Shown here: piece by piece, positions 1 through 8,221 of the stretch
How the letters are laid out: every line of letters begins with the position of its first letter
Numbering within the stretch: the stretch's first letter is position 1
NCBI GenBank assembly: GCA_030642885.1
Contig: DAOWMX010000066.1
Coordinates: 1 to 9,343, forward strand
Source: Anaerolineales bacterium
GTDB lineage: Bacteria > Chloroflexota > Anaerolineae > Anaerolineales > E44-bin32
DNA: 9,343 bases
Reading direction: 5' to 3'
Program-made: the position numbers and the translations under genes
Notes under the pieces: model-generated
Seen by the model: only the letters and a program-made list of their open reading frames with translations
Told to the model about the DNA's origin: nothing
Databases searched by the model: none

Positions 1-3000
1 ATCCGACACTGGCATTGCTGGCTGCCTGGGTACTCTTGCATGCATGGGAGAATGTCCCGAAGCTCAAAGCCCAATGGCAAAAGGCAGCCCGAGTCGGTGT
101 GCTGTTGGTTGGATTGGCCGCCGTCCTGGGGACGGCTTTGTGGGCCTTTGCCTTCCACTCGATCTACTCGGAGCCGCTCACCCGGGTATCTGCATCGCGT
201 TGGATTTACACGAGTATTCCGGCTGTCGTAAACCTGGTTGGTGAGACAGATGGGGAGATGTTTTACGAAACAATTCCCGTACCCATCCCCTTTGATTTGG
301 ATTCCGGGGACACCTATACGACAGAAATCTCTACAGACGTATCCGCGGTTATTAGCGGCGTTCTGTTGCCCTACGTCTCGACGGGCGATGGTCAGGGCGG
401 GGTCTTAGACCTTTCTGTGACGCTCGCAGATGAGCCTCATGCCGGGGATGTTTACGCGCGCGGGGAATACCAGGGCGTTGTGCGCGCGGGTGAAGAGATC
501 CGGGTTGAGATCCAACTCGATCGGTCCTTTAGCATCGATCAGGACACTCGCCTGTTCATGATTCTCGAAAATTCCGGCGGAACACCCCTGCATATGCGCC
601 CGACTGTCTTGGTGCATGAGACAACCTGGGATGATGGTTTGCCGTGGGGGGTTGATGGACGAGGGCTTGGCGGCCGATATGAGGTACTAAATCTTGAACT
701 TTATTGGCACGATAACCAGGACGATGATGAAAACGGAATCCCCGATAAGTTAGAGAGAATCGTGGAATACTTGGAGCAGGGGGATTATCTTACGATCTCC
801 TCCAACCGCCAGTATGGAACGATCCCCCGCGTTCCAATCCGCTACCCACTTACTTCTGTCTATTACCGCGAACTTTTCGGTTGCCCTGATGGAATGGATG
901 TCCCCACATGTGGTGCGACGGCAGAGGTGGGATTGTACGACGGCCGCTTAGGGTATTCACTCGTTGAGGTTTTTGAAAGCCACCCCTCAATCGGGGCGCT
1001 GGAGATCAACGATCAGTTCGCGGAAGAGGCTTTTACTGTTTACGATCACCCGAAGGTGTTGATTTTTAAGCGGGATGCTGATTTCAGCGCCGAAAAAGTT
1101 TTGGACATCCTTTCCCAGGTCGATGTGAGCGGCGTTGTCCATGTGCTGCCGAAGGACGCCGGGAATACTACCGAGAAAGAACTATTGCTCTCTACGGATC
1201 GATGGCAGCGACAGCAGGACGAGGGCACCTGGTCGGAGATATTCAACACGGAGAGCATTGTTAACCGCTCGGGATTGTTGAGCGCCATCGTCTGGTGGGT
1301 AGCGTTGGGGGTTTTGGGTCTCCTGGTTTATCCCATAACACGAGTCGTCTTTCGAAGGTTTCATGATGGCGGCTACGCGCTCTCGCGGCTGATCGGACTG
1401 CTGTTGTTCTCTTGGGGCGCCTGGATCTTTGGGAGTCTTGGGATTACAGTCAGCCGCTTGACGCTCTTCATTGTGCTGCTGCTGCTCGCGGGTGTTTCCT
1501 TCGCTCTTGCCTGGCGTGACCGCGAGGAACTTTCCAGATTCTTCCGGACGCAATGGCGGGATATTCTCTGGGTGGAGATATTTGCGTTGAGCTTTTTCCT
1601 CCTGGATCTCGCGATTCGATTTGGGAACCCTGATTTGTGGCACCCGGCAAAAGGCGGGGAGAAGCCAATGGACTTCTCCTATCTGAACGCGGTAATTAAA
1701 AGTTCAACCTTCCCCCCTTATGATCCCTGGTTCGCCGGTGGGTATATCAACTACTATTACTACGGGTTCGTGCTTGTCGGCATGCCGGTGAAATTGCTGG
1801 GTATTATCCCGGCGACAGCCTACAATCTCATTATTCCAACGCTCTTCTCGATCCTGGCGCTGTGCGCGTACAGCGTTGGCTACCATCTGGTACGTCCCTT
1901 CTCTCAGAATGTGTCTCATCGCGCTAAAGCGAATCCCAAATTGGCGGGTCTCATCGCCGCGCTCCTGCTTGTGGTTTTTGGAAATCTGGGCACGGCCAGG
2001 ATGTTCTATGATGGGTTTAAACACATTGGCACCCCGGCAGGGGTTGAAGAAGGTCGGTACTTCGTTGGAGCGGGTCAAGCGGCCAAGGGATTTGTAAATT
2101 ACCTGACGTACAAGACTCCGCTTCCCTACCCGATGGACCAGTGGTATTGGAACCCGAGCCGGGTGATAACCCCCGGCGAGGGTGAACCAGGACCGATCAC
2201 AGAATTCCCCTTCTTCACTTTTCTATACGCCGATCTACACGCTCATATGATCAGCCGGCCCCTCACCATCCTGAGTCTTGCCTGGGGTCTTTCGTGGATT
2301 CTTTCTGTCACCCAACGTCGCCGTCGAGGAAAAATCGATATCGCTTTGACCTTGTTCGTTGGTGGGTTAACGCTTGGCGCGCTGCGACTTGTTAATACCT
2401 GGGATTTCCCTGTGTATTGGGTGTTAGGAGTGCTAGCCGTCATTTTCGCTGTGTGGTGGCGTGATCGAGAATTTAAACTACCTCAGATAACCGAAGCAGC
2501 GCTTTATTCCATCCTGCTGATAGCATTTTCTCAATTCCTCTATCAGCCATTCCACCAGTGGTACGGGCAGGGATATATGTCCGCAGAGATCTGGAAGGGG
2601 TCGCTGACATCCCTGGTCGATTACCTGACGGTGCATGGAGTCTTTCTCTTCCTGTTTGCAGCCTGGATGGCATGGGAAACTCGCGAGTGGATGGCTCAAA
2701 CTCCGATCTCTGAGCTGAACCGGCTGCGTCCGATTGCAGTGTGGATTGGGTCTGCGGCTTTTCTCATTGTGGTGGGAACCATCTGGCTGACGGGTGTTGG
2801 ATATCAGATTGCACTGATCGTCATCCCTCTCGGCGTTTGGGCGCTGATACTGATGCTGCGCCCCGGTCTGTCGATAGGCAAGCAGATCGTGCTTTTCTTC
2901 GTGGGAACCGGGTTGGTCCTCACGTTTGTCGTAGAGGTCGTGGTGCTCAAAGGGGATATCGGGCGCATGAACACGGTCTTCAAATTCTACCTCCAGGTGT

Positions 3001-3818
3001 GGGAGCTCTTCAGCCTGGCGGCAGCCGCAGCTCTCGCATGGACGTATGCCTCTCTCCCCAGGTGGAATCGTGTTTGGCGGTGGATCTGGCTGGTGGCAAC
3101 GGTTTTGCTTTTATTCTCTGCCGCGCTGTATCCTCTCACGGGATCCTTAACGAAAGTCCGGGACCGTATGACGATAACGGCGCCGAGGACGCTCGACGGC
3201 ATGCTCTACATGGATTACGCATACCGCTTTGAGTTGGGCGAGAAACTCCCATTGGGAGAGGATTATCAAGCGATTCGTTGGCTGCAGGAAAATGTTGAGG
3301 GTTCCCCTGTTATCGTGGAGGCGAATATCCCCGAGTATCGTTGGGGTTCGCGCTATTCGATCTACACTGGACTCCCTGGCGTCCTGGGATGGCGCTGGCA
3401 TCAAACCCAGCAGCGCATCTCTGCAGAAAACACTGAGACGGACGAACGGCTATTCCAGATAACAAAATTCTATCTCACGCGATCGATCGCGGAGGCCAAC
3501 GACTTCCTCGATGAATATAATGTTAAATATGTCATCGTCGGTGGGCTCGAACAAGCTTACTATGCCGAGGTCTATCCGTGCTGGCCGGAGGCGAGTATCC
3601 CGGGCATCTCCTGTGATTTGCGAGGCTGGCCGCTGGGGATGCCGACATCGTTCCCGATCTCGCCTGATGAATGCGAATTGGAACATCCCGCGGATGAAAA
3701 CTCGAGCCTGCGTTGTCCTACACACGCTTTGGACAAGTTCCCCGCCATGGAATCTGCAGGAAGGTTAAGGGCTGTTTTCCAGGTAGGGAACACTACGATC
3801 TATGAGGTTCTAAGGTGA
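1..3818 (+). CDS. GT-C (GT39/PMT-like) C-terminal part fused to DUF2298 (YYY) membrane protein, 5' partial
   Basis: The frame is open from base 3 to TGA 3816-3818. The first in-frame start-like codon is TTG 15, which falls inside a hydrophobic segment, so the true start is probably upstream of the window. Residues here are numbered from TTG 15. Residues 1-48 are the last membrane helices of a GT39/PMT-like protein. Residues 50-418 form an extracytoplasmic domain with motifs I recall from Chloroflexota GT39 proteins: YSEPLTRVSASRWI (51-64), WDDGLPW (205-211), SSNRQYG and FTVYDHPKVLIF (from 340). From about 421 a full DUF2298 domain follows: EKPMD (549-553), FPPYDPW, YYYYG (580-584), EFPFFTFLYADLHAH (730-744), NTWDFP (794-799), RMNTVFKFY (984-992) and YNVKYVIVGGLE (1168-1179). 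Likely role is extracytoplasmic glycan assembly using a lipid-linked donor; this is inferred, since DUF2298 has no assigned reaction that I know of. It is the first visible gene of the operon and overlaps the next by four bases. Confidence 0.88.
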   Translation, partial: PTLALLAAWVLLHAWENVPKLKAQWQKAARVGVLLVGLAAVLGTALWAFAFHSIYSEPLTRVSASRWIYTSIPAVVNLVGETDGEMFYETIPVPIPFDLDSGDTYTTEISTDVSAVISGVLLPYVSTGDGQGGVLDLSVTLADEPHAGDVYARGEYQGVVRAGEEIRVEIQLDRSFSIDQDTRLFMILENSGGTPLHMRPTVLVHETTWDDGLPWGVDGRGLGGRYEVLNLELYWHDNQDDDENGIPDKLERIVEYLEQGDYLTISSNRQYGTIPRVPIRYPLTSVYYRELFGCPDGMDVPTCGATAEVGLYDGRLGYSLVEVFESHPSIGALEINDQFAEEAFTVYDHPKVLIFKRDADFSAEKVLDILSQVDVSGVVHVLPKDAGNTTEKELLLSTDRWQRQQDEGTWSEIFNTESIVNRSGLLSAIVWWVALGVLGLLVYPITRVVFRRFHDGGYALSRLIGLLLFSWGAWIFGSLGITVSRLTLFIVLLLLAGVSFALAWRDREELSRFFRTQWRDILWVEIFALSFFLLDLAIRFGNPDLWHPAKGGEKPMDFSYLNAVIKSSTFPPYDPWFAGGYINYYYYGFVLVGMPVKLLGIIPATAYNLIIPTLFSILALCAYSVGYHLVRPFSQNVSHRAKANPKLAGLIAALLLVVFGNLGTARMFYDGFKHIGTPAGVEEGRYFVGAGQAAKGFVNYLTYKTPLPYPMDQWYWNPSRVITPGEGEPGPITEFPFFTFLYADLHAHMISRPLTILSLAWGLSWILSVTQRRRRGKIDIALTLFVGGLTLGALRLVNTWDFPVYWVLGVLAVIFAVWWRDREFKLPQITEAALYSILLIAFSQFLYQPFHQWYGQGYMSAEIWKGSLTSLVDYLTVHGVFLFLFAAWMAWETREWMAQTPISELNRLRPIAVWIGSAAFLIVVGTIWLTGVGYQIALIVIPLGVWALILMLRPGLSIGKQIVLFFVGTGLVLTFVVEVVVLKGDIGRMNTVFKFYLQVWELFSLAAAAALAWTYASLPRWNRVWRWIWLVATVLLLFSAALYPLTGSLTKVRDRMTITAPRTLDGMLYMDYAYRFELGEKLPLGEDYQAIRWLQENVEGSPVIVEANIPEYRWGSRYSIYTGLPGVLGWRWHQTQQRISAENTETDERLFQITKFYLTRSIAEANDFLDEYNVKYVIVGGLEQAYYAEVYPCWPEASIPGISCDLRGWPLGMPTSFPISPDECELEHPADENSSLRCPTHALDKFPAMESAGRLRAVFQVGNTTIYEVLR
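3804..3818 (+). promoter_or_regulatory. Coupled translation start of the second gene (SD plus GTGA overlap)
   Basis: GAGG at 3804-3807 lies seven bases before GTG 3815, whose last two bases form part of the TGA stop of gene 1 (3816-3818). The GTGA arrangement is typical of termination-reinitiation coupling. It supports GTG 3815 as the start and co-transcription of the two genes. Confidence 0.7.
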
Positions 3819-6454
3819 TTCAAGACGTTTTCATCTGGTGGTTGATAAGCACGCTTCTGGGCGCTCTGGCCCTACCAATTGCCTGGCGGCTCTTCGGACG
3901 CCTCGAGGACCGCGGTTATGGTTTCGCCAGGGCTCTCGGATTACTGCTGGCCGGATATCTTTTCTGGATGGGAGCCACGGTGCGGATATTCCAGCCCAGT
4001 CTTGGCGGAGCGGTGATGGCGGTTCTTGCGCTCTTGGGACTGAGCGTATGGATTGGACGCAGCACCTGGCGCGAGGTGCTCGATTGGCTTAAAGAACACC
4101 GGACCACAGTTTTTACCATGGAGATCCTTTTCCTGTTCGCGTTCTTAATTTGGACGTTTGTGCGGGCGAACAACCCGGAAATCACTGGAACTGAAAAACC
4201 AATGGAACTCGCATTCTTAAATGCGATTCTTCAGTCAGACAGCTTCCCGCCCAGCGATCCATGGCTCTCGGGCTATGCGATCTCCTATTATTACTTTGGC
4301 TACATACTTCTGGCCTTGCTCACCCGGCTCACAGGCGTTGCCCCTGGAGTCGCTTTCAACCTTGCGAACAGTCTCTGGTTTGCGCTGGTCGCCATGGGCA
4401 CATACTCTCTTGCATACAATTTCCTCGCCCGACGGAAGCCCGGCCGTGTTAAACGGGTTTCGCCGCTTCTTGCGCCGCTCTTCGTCTTGATCAGCGGTAA
4501 TTTAGGAGGCTTCCTCGAGGTCCTTCATTCAAAATATGTCTTCTGGACGACGACCGCAAACGGCTTTTTAACGTCGTCGTTTTGGTCCTGGATTGGACTT
4601 CAGGACCTGGAAAAGCCACCCCTTCTCGAAGCGAGTTGGATGCCGCAACGATACCTGTGGTGGTGGCGTTCATCACGCGTGATCAGGGATCTCGATCTCA
4701 ATGGCATCCCACTCGGATTACAGTCGATCGACGAATTCCCATTTTTCACTTTCCTGCTTGCAGATAATCACCCACACCTTCTGGCGATGCCCTTTGTGCT
4801 CATCGTGATCGCCTTCGCTTTCCAGGTGTTCCTCCAGGGACAGCGGGCACCTCTTCGTCTGGGTGAGTTGGAATGGACTCCCAACCTGCGTAAAAATGTG
4901 TTGATTGCCCTGGGGTTGGCAGCGGTGATCGTCGTGGTCGTCCTGGGATTGAAGGCTGGAACGGCAGGCCTCGGGATATCCGCGGCTGCCATTTCAATCC
5001 TCAAAGGTGTCATAAGCGGCGGGCTCATTATTGGGGGTGTGCTTCTCGTCGGGGCGGTCGCAGTGGGTTTACTGCCATCTTCTCTAAGTAAGCTCGAGTT
5101 CTGGTTCGGCGCCTGGCTTTTCGGGGCGCTGGCATTCTTGAATACCTGGGATTTCCCGATTTATTTCAGCTTGTTCTTCTGTGTGATGGTCTGGAGGAGC
5201 CGAACGCTCCCGCTCACAACTTGGGTTAAATCGGTGCTCACGACGAGCCTGGCAATCATCGTGGCAGCCATTCTGCTTTATCTTCCATGGTATCCATCGT
5301 TCTCTTCACAAGCGGGCGGCATCCTGCCGCACTTGATGCATCCCACTCGTTTCATCCATTTCTTCATCATGTTCGCGGTCTTATTCATCCCTTTGAGCGT
5401 CTGGCTTATCATGCGCGTGACGCAGGGGAGAAAACGAGCGGAGGGGAAGTGGCTTTTCGGAATTAGCCTGGGGCTCCCGTTAACTCTTTTGATCCTCTCG
5501 TGGCTTTTAGCGGCATTGATTTACTCTGTGGGCGCAAACGTCATCGGGATGGGTGCGATCCTCAGCAGCATGGGGATGGAAAGTCTTCGAGATGCAGCTC
5601 GAGCGACAATCACTCTGCGGTTAACACAGTCGTGGACCGCGATCGGCTTGGGGGCGATGATCGCCGCCGCTGTTGTGCTGATCAGACGGGTGTGGAAGGA
5701 CGCTGAGGACGAACCAAAATCAGGGCCTTTCATCCTCATGATGATCACCATTGGGGCGCTCTTAATCCTTGGACCCGAGTTTTTCTATCTCAAAGATCAA
5801 TTCGGGCTGCGTATGAATACGATTTTCAAATTCTACTTTGCCGCCTGGATCTTATGGGCCCTCGCCGCAGCATACGTGATGGATGTGATCTGGTCTAAAC
5901 GAAGCGCGAGAATGATCCCCGTTAAGATACTCACAATTCTCCCGCTGCTTGCCGGTCTCATCTATCCTGCTCTTTCTGTGTGGACAAAAACAAACGGTTT
6001 CAACCCGGTCCATGACCGAACGTTGAATGGAGCGTTGCACCCTGCCTACGCAAACGAAGCGGATCGTGAGGCGATCGAATGGATGAGTGATAATCTGGAG
6101 GTCGGGGTTGTTGCGGAAGCCGTCGGCGGCAGCTATTCGTACTTTGCGAGAGTATCTGTGCATACGGGATTCCCCACCATTATCGGCTGGCCTGGCCATG
6201 AAAGCCAGTGGCGCGGCGGATACCAATACCACGGAACGCGGGAAGAGGATGTCAGGACACTGTTTAAGTCACCGGATTGGGACCAAACTCTACGGATCCT
6301 GAAAGCCTATAATGTGAAGTATGTCTACGTTGGAGAACTTGAACGAATGACCTACCAACCGATCTTTGATGGGAAATTTGATGCATTCATGGAGCTGGTT
6401 TACCAAAATGACAGAGTTAGGATTTACGCCAGGAGAGCAGGTCACTCCTCGTGA
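3815..6454 (+). CDS. DUF2298 (Chlor_Arch_YYY) domain polytopic membrane protein
   Basis: This 879-residue protein starts at GTG 3815, which overlaps the preceding stop as GTGA; a GAGG at 3804-3807 sits seven bases upstream. It is a single DUF2298 domain and aligns by eye, from its first residues, with gene 1 from about residue 421. Shared motifs in order are NPE and EKPME (127-131), FPPSDPW (144-150), YYYFG (158-162), EFPFFTFLLADNHPH (307-321), NTWDFP (443-448), RMNTIFKFY (666-674) and YNVKYVYVGELE (832-843). Many hydrophobic segments span about residues 1-725. The last 150 residues or so are soluble, probably extracytoplasmic. Unlike gene 1, it has about 70 extra residues between HPH and NTWDFP, containing two more hydrophobic stretches (about 362-380 and 400-420). 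The family resembles GT-C glycosyltransferases in layout, so a role in surface glycan synthesis is likely. The substrate is unknown. Confidence 0.9.
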   Translation: MIQDVFIWWLISTLLGALALPIAWRLFGRLEDRGYGFARALGLLLAGYLFWMGATVRIFQPSLGGAVMAVLALLGLSVWIGRSTWREVLDWLKEHRTTVFTMEILFLFAFLIWTFVRANNPEITGTEKPMELAFLNAILQSDSFPPSDPWLSGYAISYYYFGYILLALLTRLTGVAPGVAFNLANSLWFALVAMGTYSLAYNFLARRKPGRVKRVSPLLAPLFVLISGNLGGFLEVLHSKYVFWTTTANGFLTSSFWSWIGLQDLEKPPLLEASWMPQRYLWWWRSSRVIRDLDLNGIPLGLQSIDEFPFFTFLLADNHPHLLAMPFVLIVIAFAFQVFLQGQRAPLRLGELEWTPNLRKNVLIALGLAAVIVVVVLGLKAGTAGLGISAAAISILKGVISGGLIIGGVLLVGAVAVGLLPSSLSKLEFWFGAWLFGALAFLNTWDFPIYFSLFFCVMVWRSRTLPLTTWVKSVLTTSLAIIVAAILLYLPWYPSFSSQAGGILPHLMHPTRFIHFFIMFAVLFIPLSVWLIMRVTQGRKRAEGKWLFGISLGLPLTLLILSWLLAALIYSVGANVIGMGAILSSMGMESLRDAARATITLRLTQSWTAIGLGAMIAAAVVLIRRVWKDAEDEPKSGPFILMMITIGALLILGPEFFYLKDQFGLRMNTIFKFYFAAWILWALAAAYVMDVIWSKRSARMIPVKILTILPLLAGLIYPALSVWTKTNGFNPVHDRTLNGALHPAYANEADREAIEWMSDNLEVGVVAEAVGGSYSYFARVSVHTGFPTIIGWPGHESQWRGGYQYHGTREEDVRTLFKSPDWDQTLRILKAYNVKYVYVGELERMTYQPIFDGKFDAFMELVYQNDRVRIYARRAGHSS
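6431..6454 (+). promoter_or_regulatory. Coupled translation start of the third gene, SD-like AGGAG in a small inverted repeat
   Basis: GTG 6451 and the preceding TGA (6452-6454) overlap as GTGA. The best Shine-Dalgarno match, AGGAG at 6431-6435, is 15 bases upstream, which is longer than usual. It is complementary to CTCCT at 6445-6449, giving a possible five-base-pair stem with a nine-base loop directly before the start codon. A weaker AGG at 6439-6441 has ordinary spacing. Coupling to the upstream gene probably drives initiation. The hairpin role is speculative. Confidence 0.5.
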
Positions 6455-8220
6455 ATAACAATCGGAGTATCAAGCTGGGCACGTTCTTACTCGCAACCTT
6501 GATCGTGTTGGTTGCGTGGATGCGGCTTGCAGATTTGGGTAGAAATCCACTCACCGATTCAGAAGCTGTTCATGCGCTAACAGCAGCGGCGACGACCCCG
6601 GATGCTTCCCCCTTCTGGGATGCCGATGCCGTGGCGGCGCCGGTAAGTGCGAGCTACTATGTTCTCACCACCATGATCTTTCAGCTTTTTGGTGTATCCG
6701 ATGCGGCAGCGCGTGTGGTCTCAGCTCTTGCCGGCATCGTGTTGGTTTTGAGCCCGTTAATCCTGCGCAAACGAATTGGCACAGCGCATTCGCTGATAGC
6801 CGTTCTGGTGCTGGCCATCGCCGCATCTGGATGGACAATCGCCAGAACCGCCGACGGCTCAGCTCTAGCCGCAGCTGGCCTGGTGTTATTCGTATTCCTC
6901 GCCTGGTCGGCGGAATCATCGGATGGTAGACGGGTTCGGCTCTTGCTCGCCGCGGGTGCTCTAGGCTTCGCGTTGGCGTCAGGACCCATAGTTCTGCAGG
7001 GGTTGTTCGGGCTGCTGGTTGCATTCGGCCTGTCACGCGTGCTCCTATCCCGGGACCCAAAACCATTTGAAGAGTTTAAACGCTTATTTGCGATTAAATC
7101 GGGCGTATGGGTGTCGCTAGTTGTAATGCTCCTCGTCGCCTCAGGCGCAGGTTTCTATTGGAATGGGCTGGCCGGATTGGGGGAATCCCTCACGGAATGG
7201 CTGCATGGTTGGACGGAACCGGGTACGCAGGCGGCAGTTGCCTATATCGTGATGCTCGTGAGTTATGAACCCTTGTTTGTAGTGATGGGCATCGTGGGTG
7301 CAGTTCTCGCCTGGCAGCGTAAAGAATCTCTCGGGCAAGCAGCCAGCCTATGGGCGTTAGGCAGCTTATTCAGCGGCCTGGTTTACCCTGCGCGGAGTGC
7401 AGCGGAAATAATCTTTGTTGTCCTTCCTTTAGCGCTTTTGGTGGCCTATGCCATCTCGGTTTTGATAGAACGGATTGCGAAGCGTGGCGTCGGGCTCGAA
7501 TTAGTGGGTCTCACCGCTGTACTCCTGGTGCTAACAGCTTCTGCATGGATATCGCTTGTCGGCTACGCAAATGGTTTTATCTTGGAGTACACGCCAAGCG
7601 ACCCGGGCCTAATCCTGCTTGTATTCAGCGCATTGATCATCATGGCCGTTAGCCTGCTACTATTCTTTGGCTTGGGTTGGTCTTGGGGCGTCGTGGCAGA
7701 CACGCTGGGGATCACGGCTACACTCGTACTGGCAGCGATCACACTCTCTGCAGCCTGGCGCTTGAATTTCACACCCCTGGCAACGAGTGCCAGAGAACTC
7801 TGGCGTCCTGAAGTAACCACGATTGGCATACGGCTGCTCACGGATACGCTCGACAATGCCTCACTCGCCTACGCGGGTCGGACCGATGAGATCGAAGTAG
7901 AGGTGCAATCTGAGGTTAACCCCGCACTGGCGTGGGCGCTGCGTGGTTACAATCAGGCGGGGGGTGAATTCAACTCCCTGGTAGAGCCCTCCCCGGCGGT
8001 TCTCGCCTTGGAGTTAAATTCTGGGACCAACTTACTCACCGACTATATGGGTCAGGGGATGGCGTTGAAGGAACGGCGTGGTTGGGATGGCAGTCTGCCG
8101 CCGGATTTGCTGCGGTGGTTTGTGCTGCGCTCGGCGCCAACGGGGCTCGAGCGTTGGATCCTCTGGGTGCGGATGGACATCGCCACTCTCGGCGACGTAG
8201 GGCTCACAGATATCGAGTAA
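6451..8220 (+). CDS. PMT/Agl23-like (GT-C, GT39-type) membrane protein with divergent motifs
   Basis: This 589-residue protein starts at GTG 6451, again in a GTGA overlap, and ends in tandem stops TAATAA (8218-8223). The N-terminus has a membrane helix (about 9-27), then a loop with TDSEAVHAL (35-43) where PMT/Agl23-type proteins usually carry DEAVHA. A segment FQLFGVSDAAARV (77-89) matches the conserved stretch just after the family's usual HGP tripeptide, but HGP itself is absent (PVSASYY, 64-70). Arg88 and Arg132 are candidates for the conserved arginines. About nine further hydrophobic segments run to residue 437. Residues 440-589 form a soluble, probably extracytoplasmic tail beginning SARELWRPEVT, a pattern I associate with Chloroflexota GT39-like proteins. 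Proteins of this kind usually neighbour DUF2298 genes, which fits this position. It could be an active glycosyltransferase with shifted acidic residues or a non-catalytic partner. The family call is moderate. Confidence 0.8.
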   Translation: MNNNRSIKLGTFLLATLIVLVAWMRLADLGRNPLTDSEAVHALTAAATTPDASPFWDADAVAAPVSASYYVLTTMIFQLFGVSDAAARVVSALAGIVLVLSPLILRKRIGTAHSLIAVLVLAIAASGWTIARTADGSALAAAGLVLFVFLAWSAESSDGRRVRLLLAAGALGFALASGPIVLQGLFGLLVAFGLSRVLLSRDPKPFEEFKRLFAIKSGVWVSLVVMLLVASGAGFYWNGLAGLGESLTEWLHGWTEPGTQAAVAYIVMLVSYEPLFVVMGIVGAVLAWQRKESLGQAASLWALGSLFSGLVYPARSAAEIIFVVLPLALLVAYAISVLIERIAKRGVGLELVGLTAVLLVLTASAWISLVGYANGFILEYTPSDPGLILLVFSALIIMAVSLLLFFGLGWSWGVVADTLGITATLVLAAITLSAAWRLNFTPLATSARELWRPEVTTIGIRLLTDTLDNASLAYAGRTDEIEVEVQSEVNPALAWALRGYNQAGGEFNSLVEPSPAVLALELNSGTNLLTDYMGQGMALKERRGWDGSLPPDLLRWFVLRSAPTGLERWILWVRMDIATLGDVGLTDIE

Positions 8221-8221
8221 T

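Noticed and set aside
15..17. TTG 15 as the real start of the first gene
   Set aside because: The frame stays open upstream to base 3 and TTG lies within a hydrophobic segment of an unfinished GT-C domain. No ribosome site can be judged, so the gene is treated as 5' partial.
1182..1643. 153-codon antisense frame on the minus strand
   Set aside because: It lies wholly inside the well-supported first gene. Its product is rich in Arg, Gln and Pro with no motif, as expected from the reverse frame of a GC-rich membrane gene.
1704..2078. 124-codon antisense frame on the minus strand
   Set aside because: It lies opposite the YYYY-motif region of DUF2298 and has no recognisable domain. It is a coding shadow.
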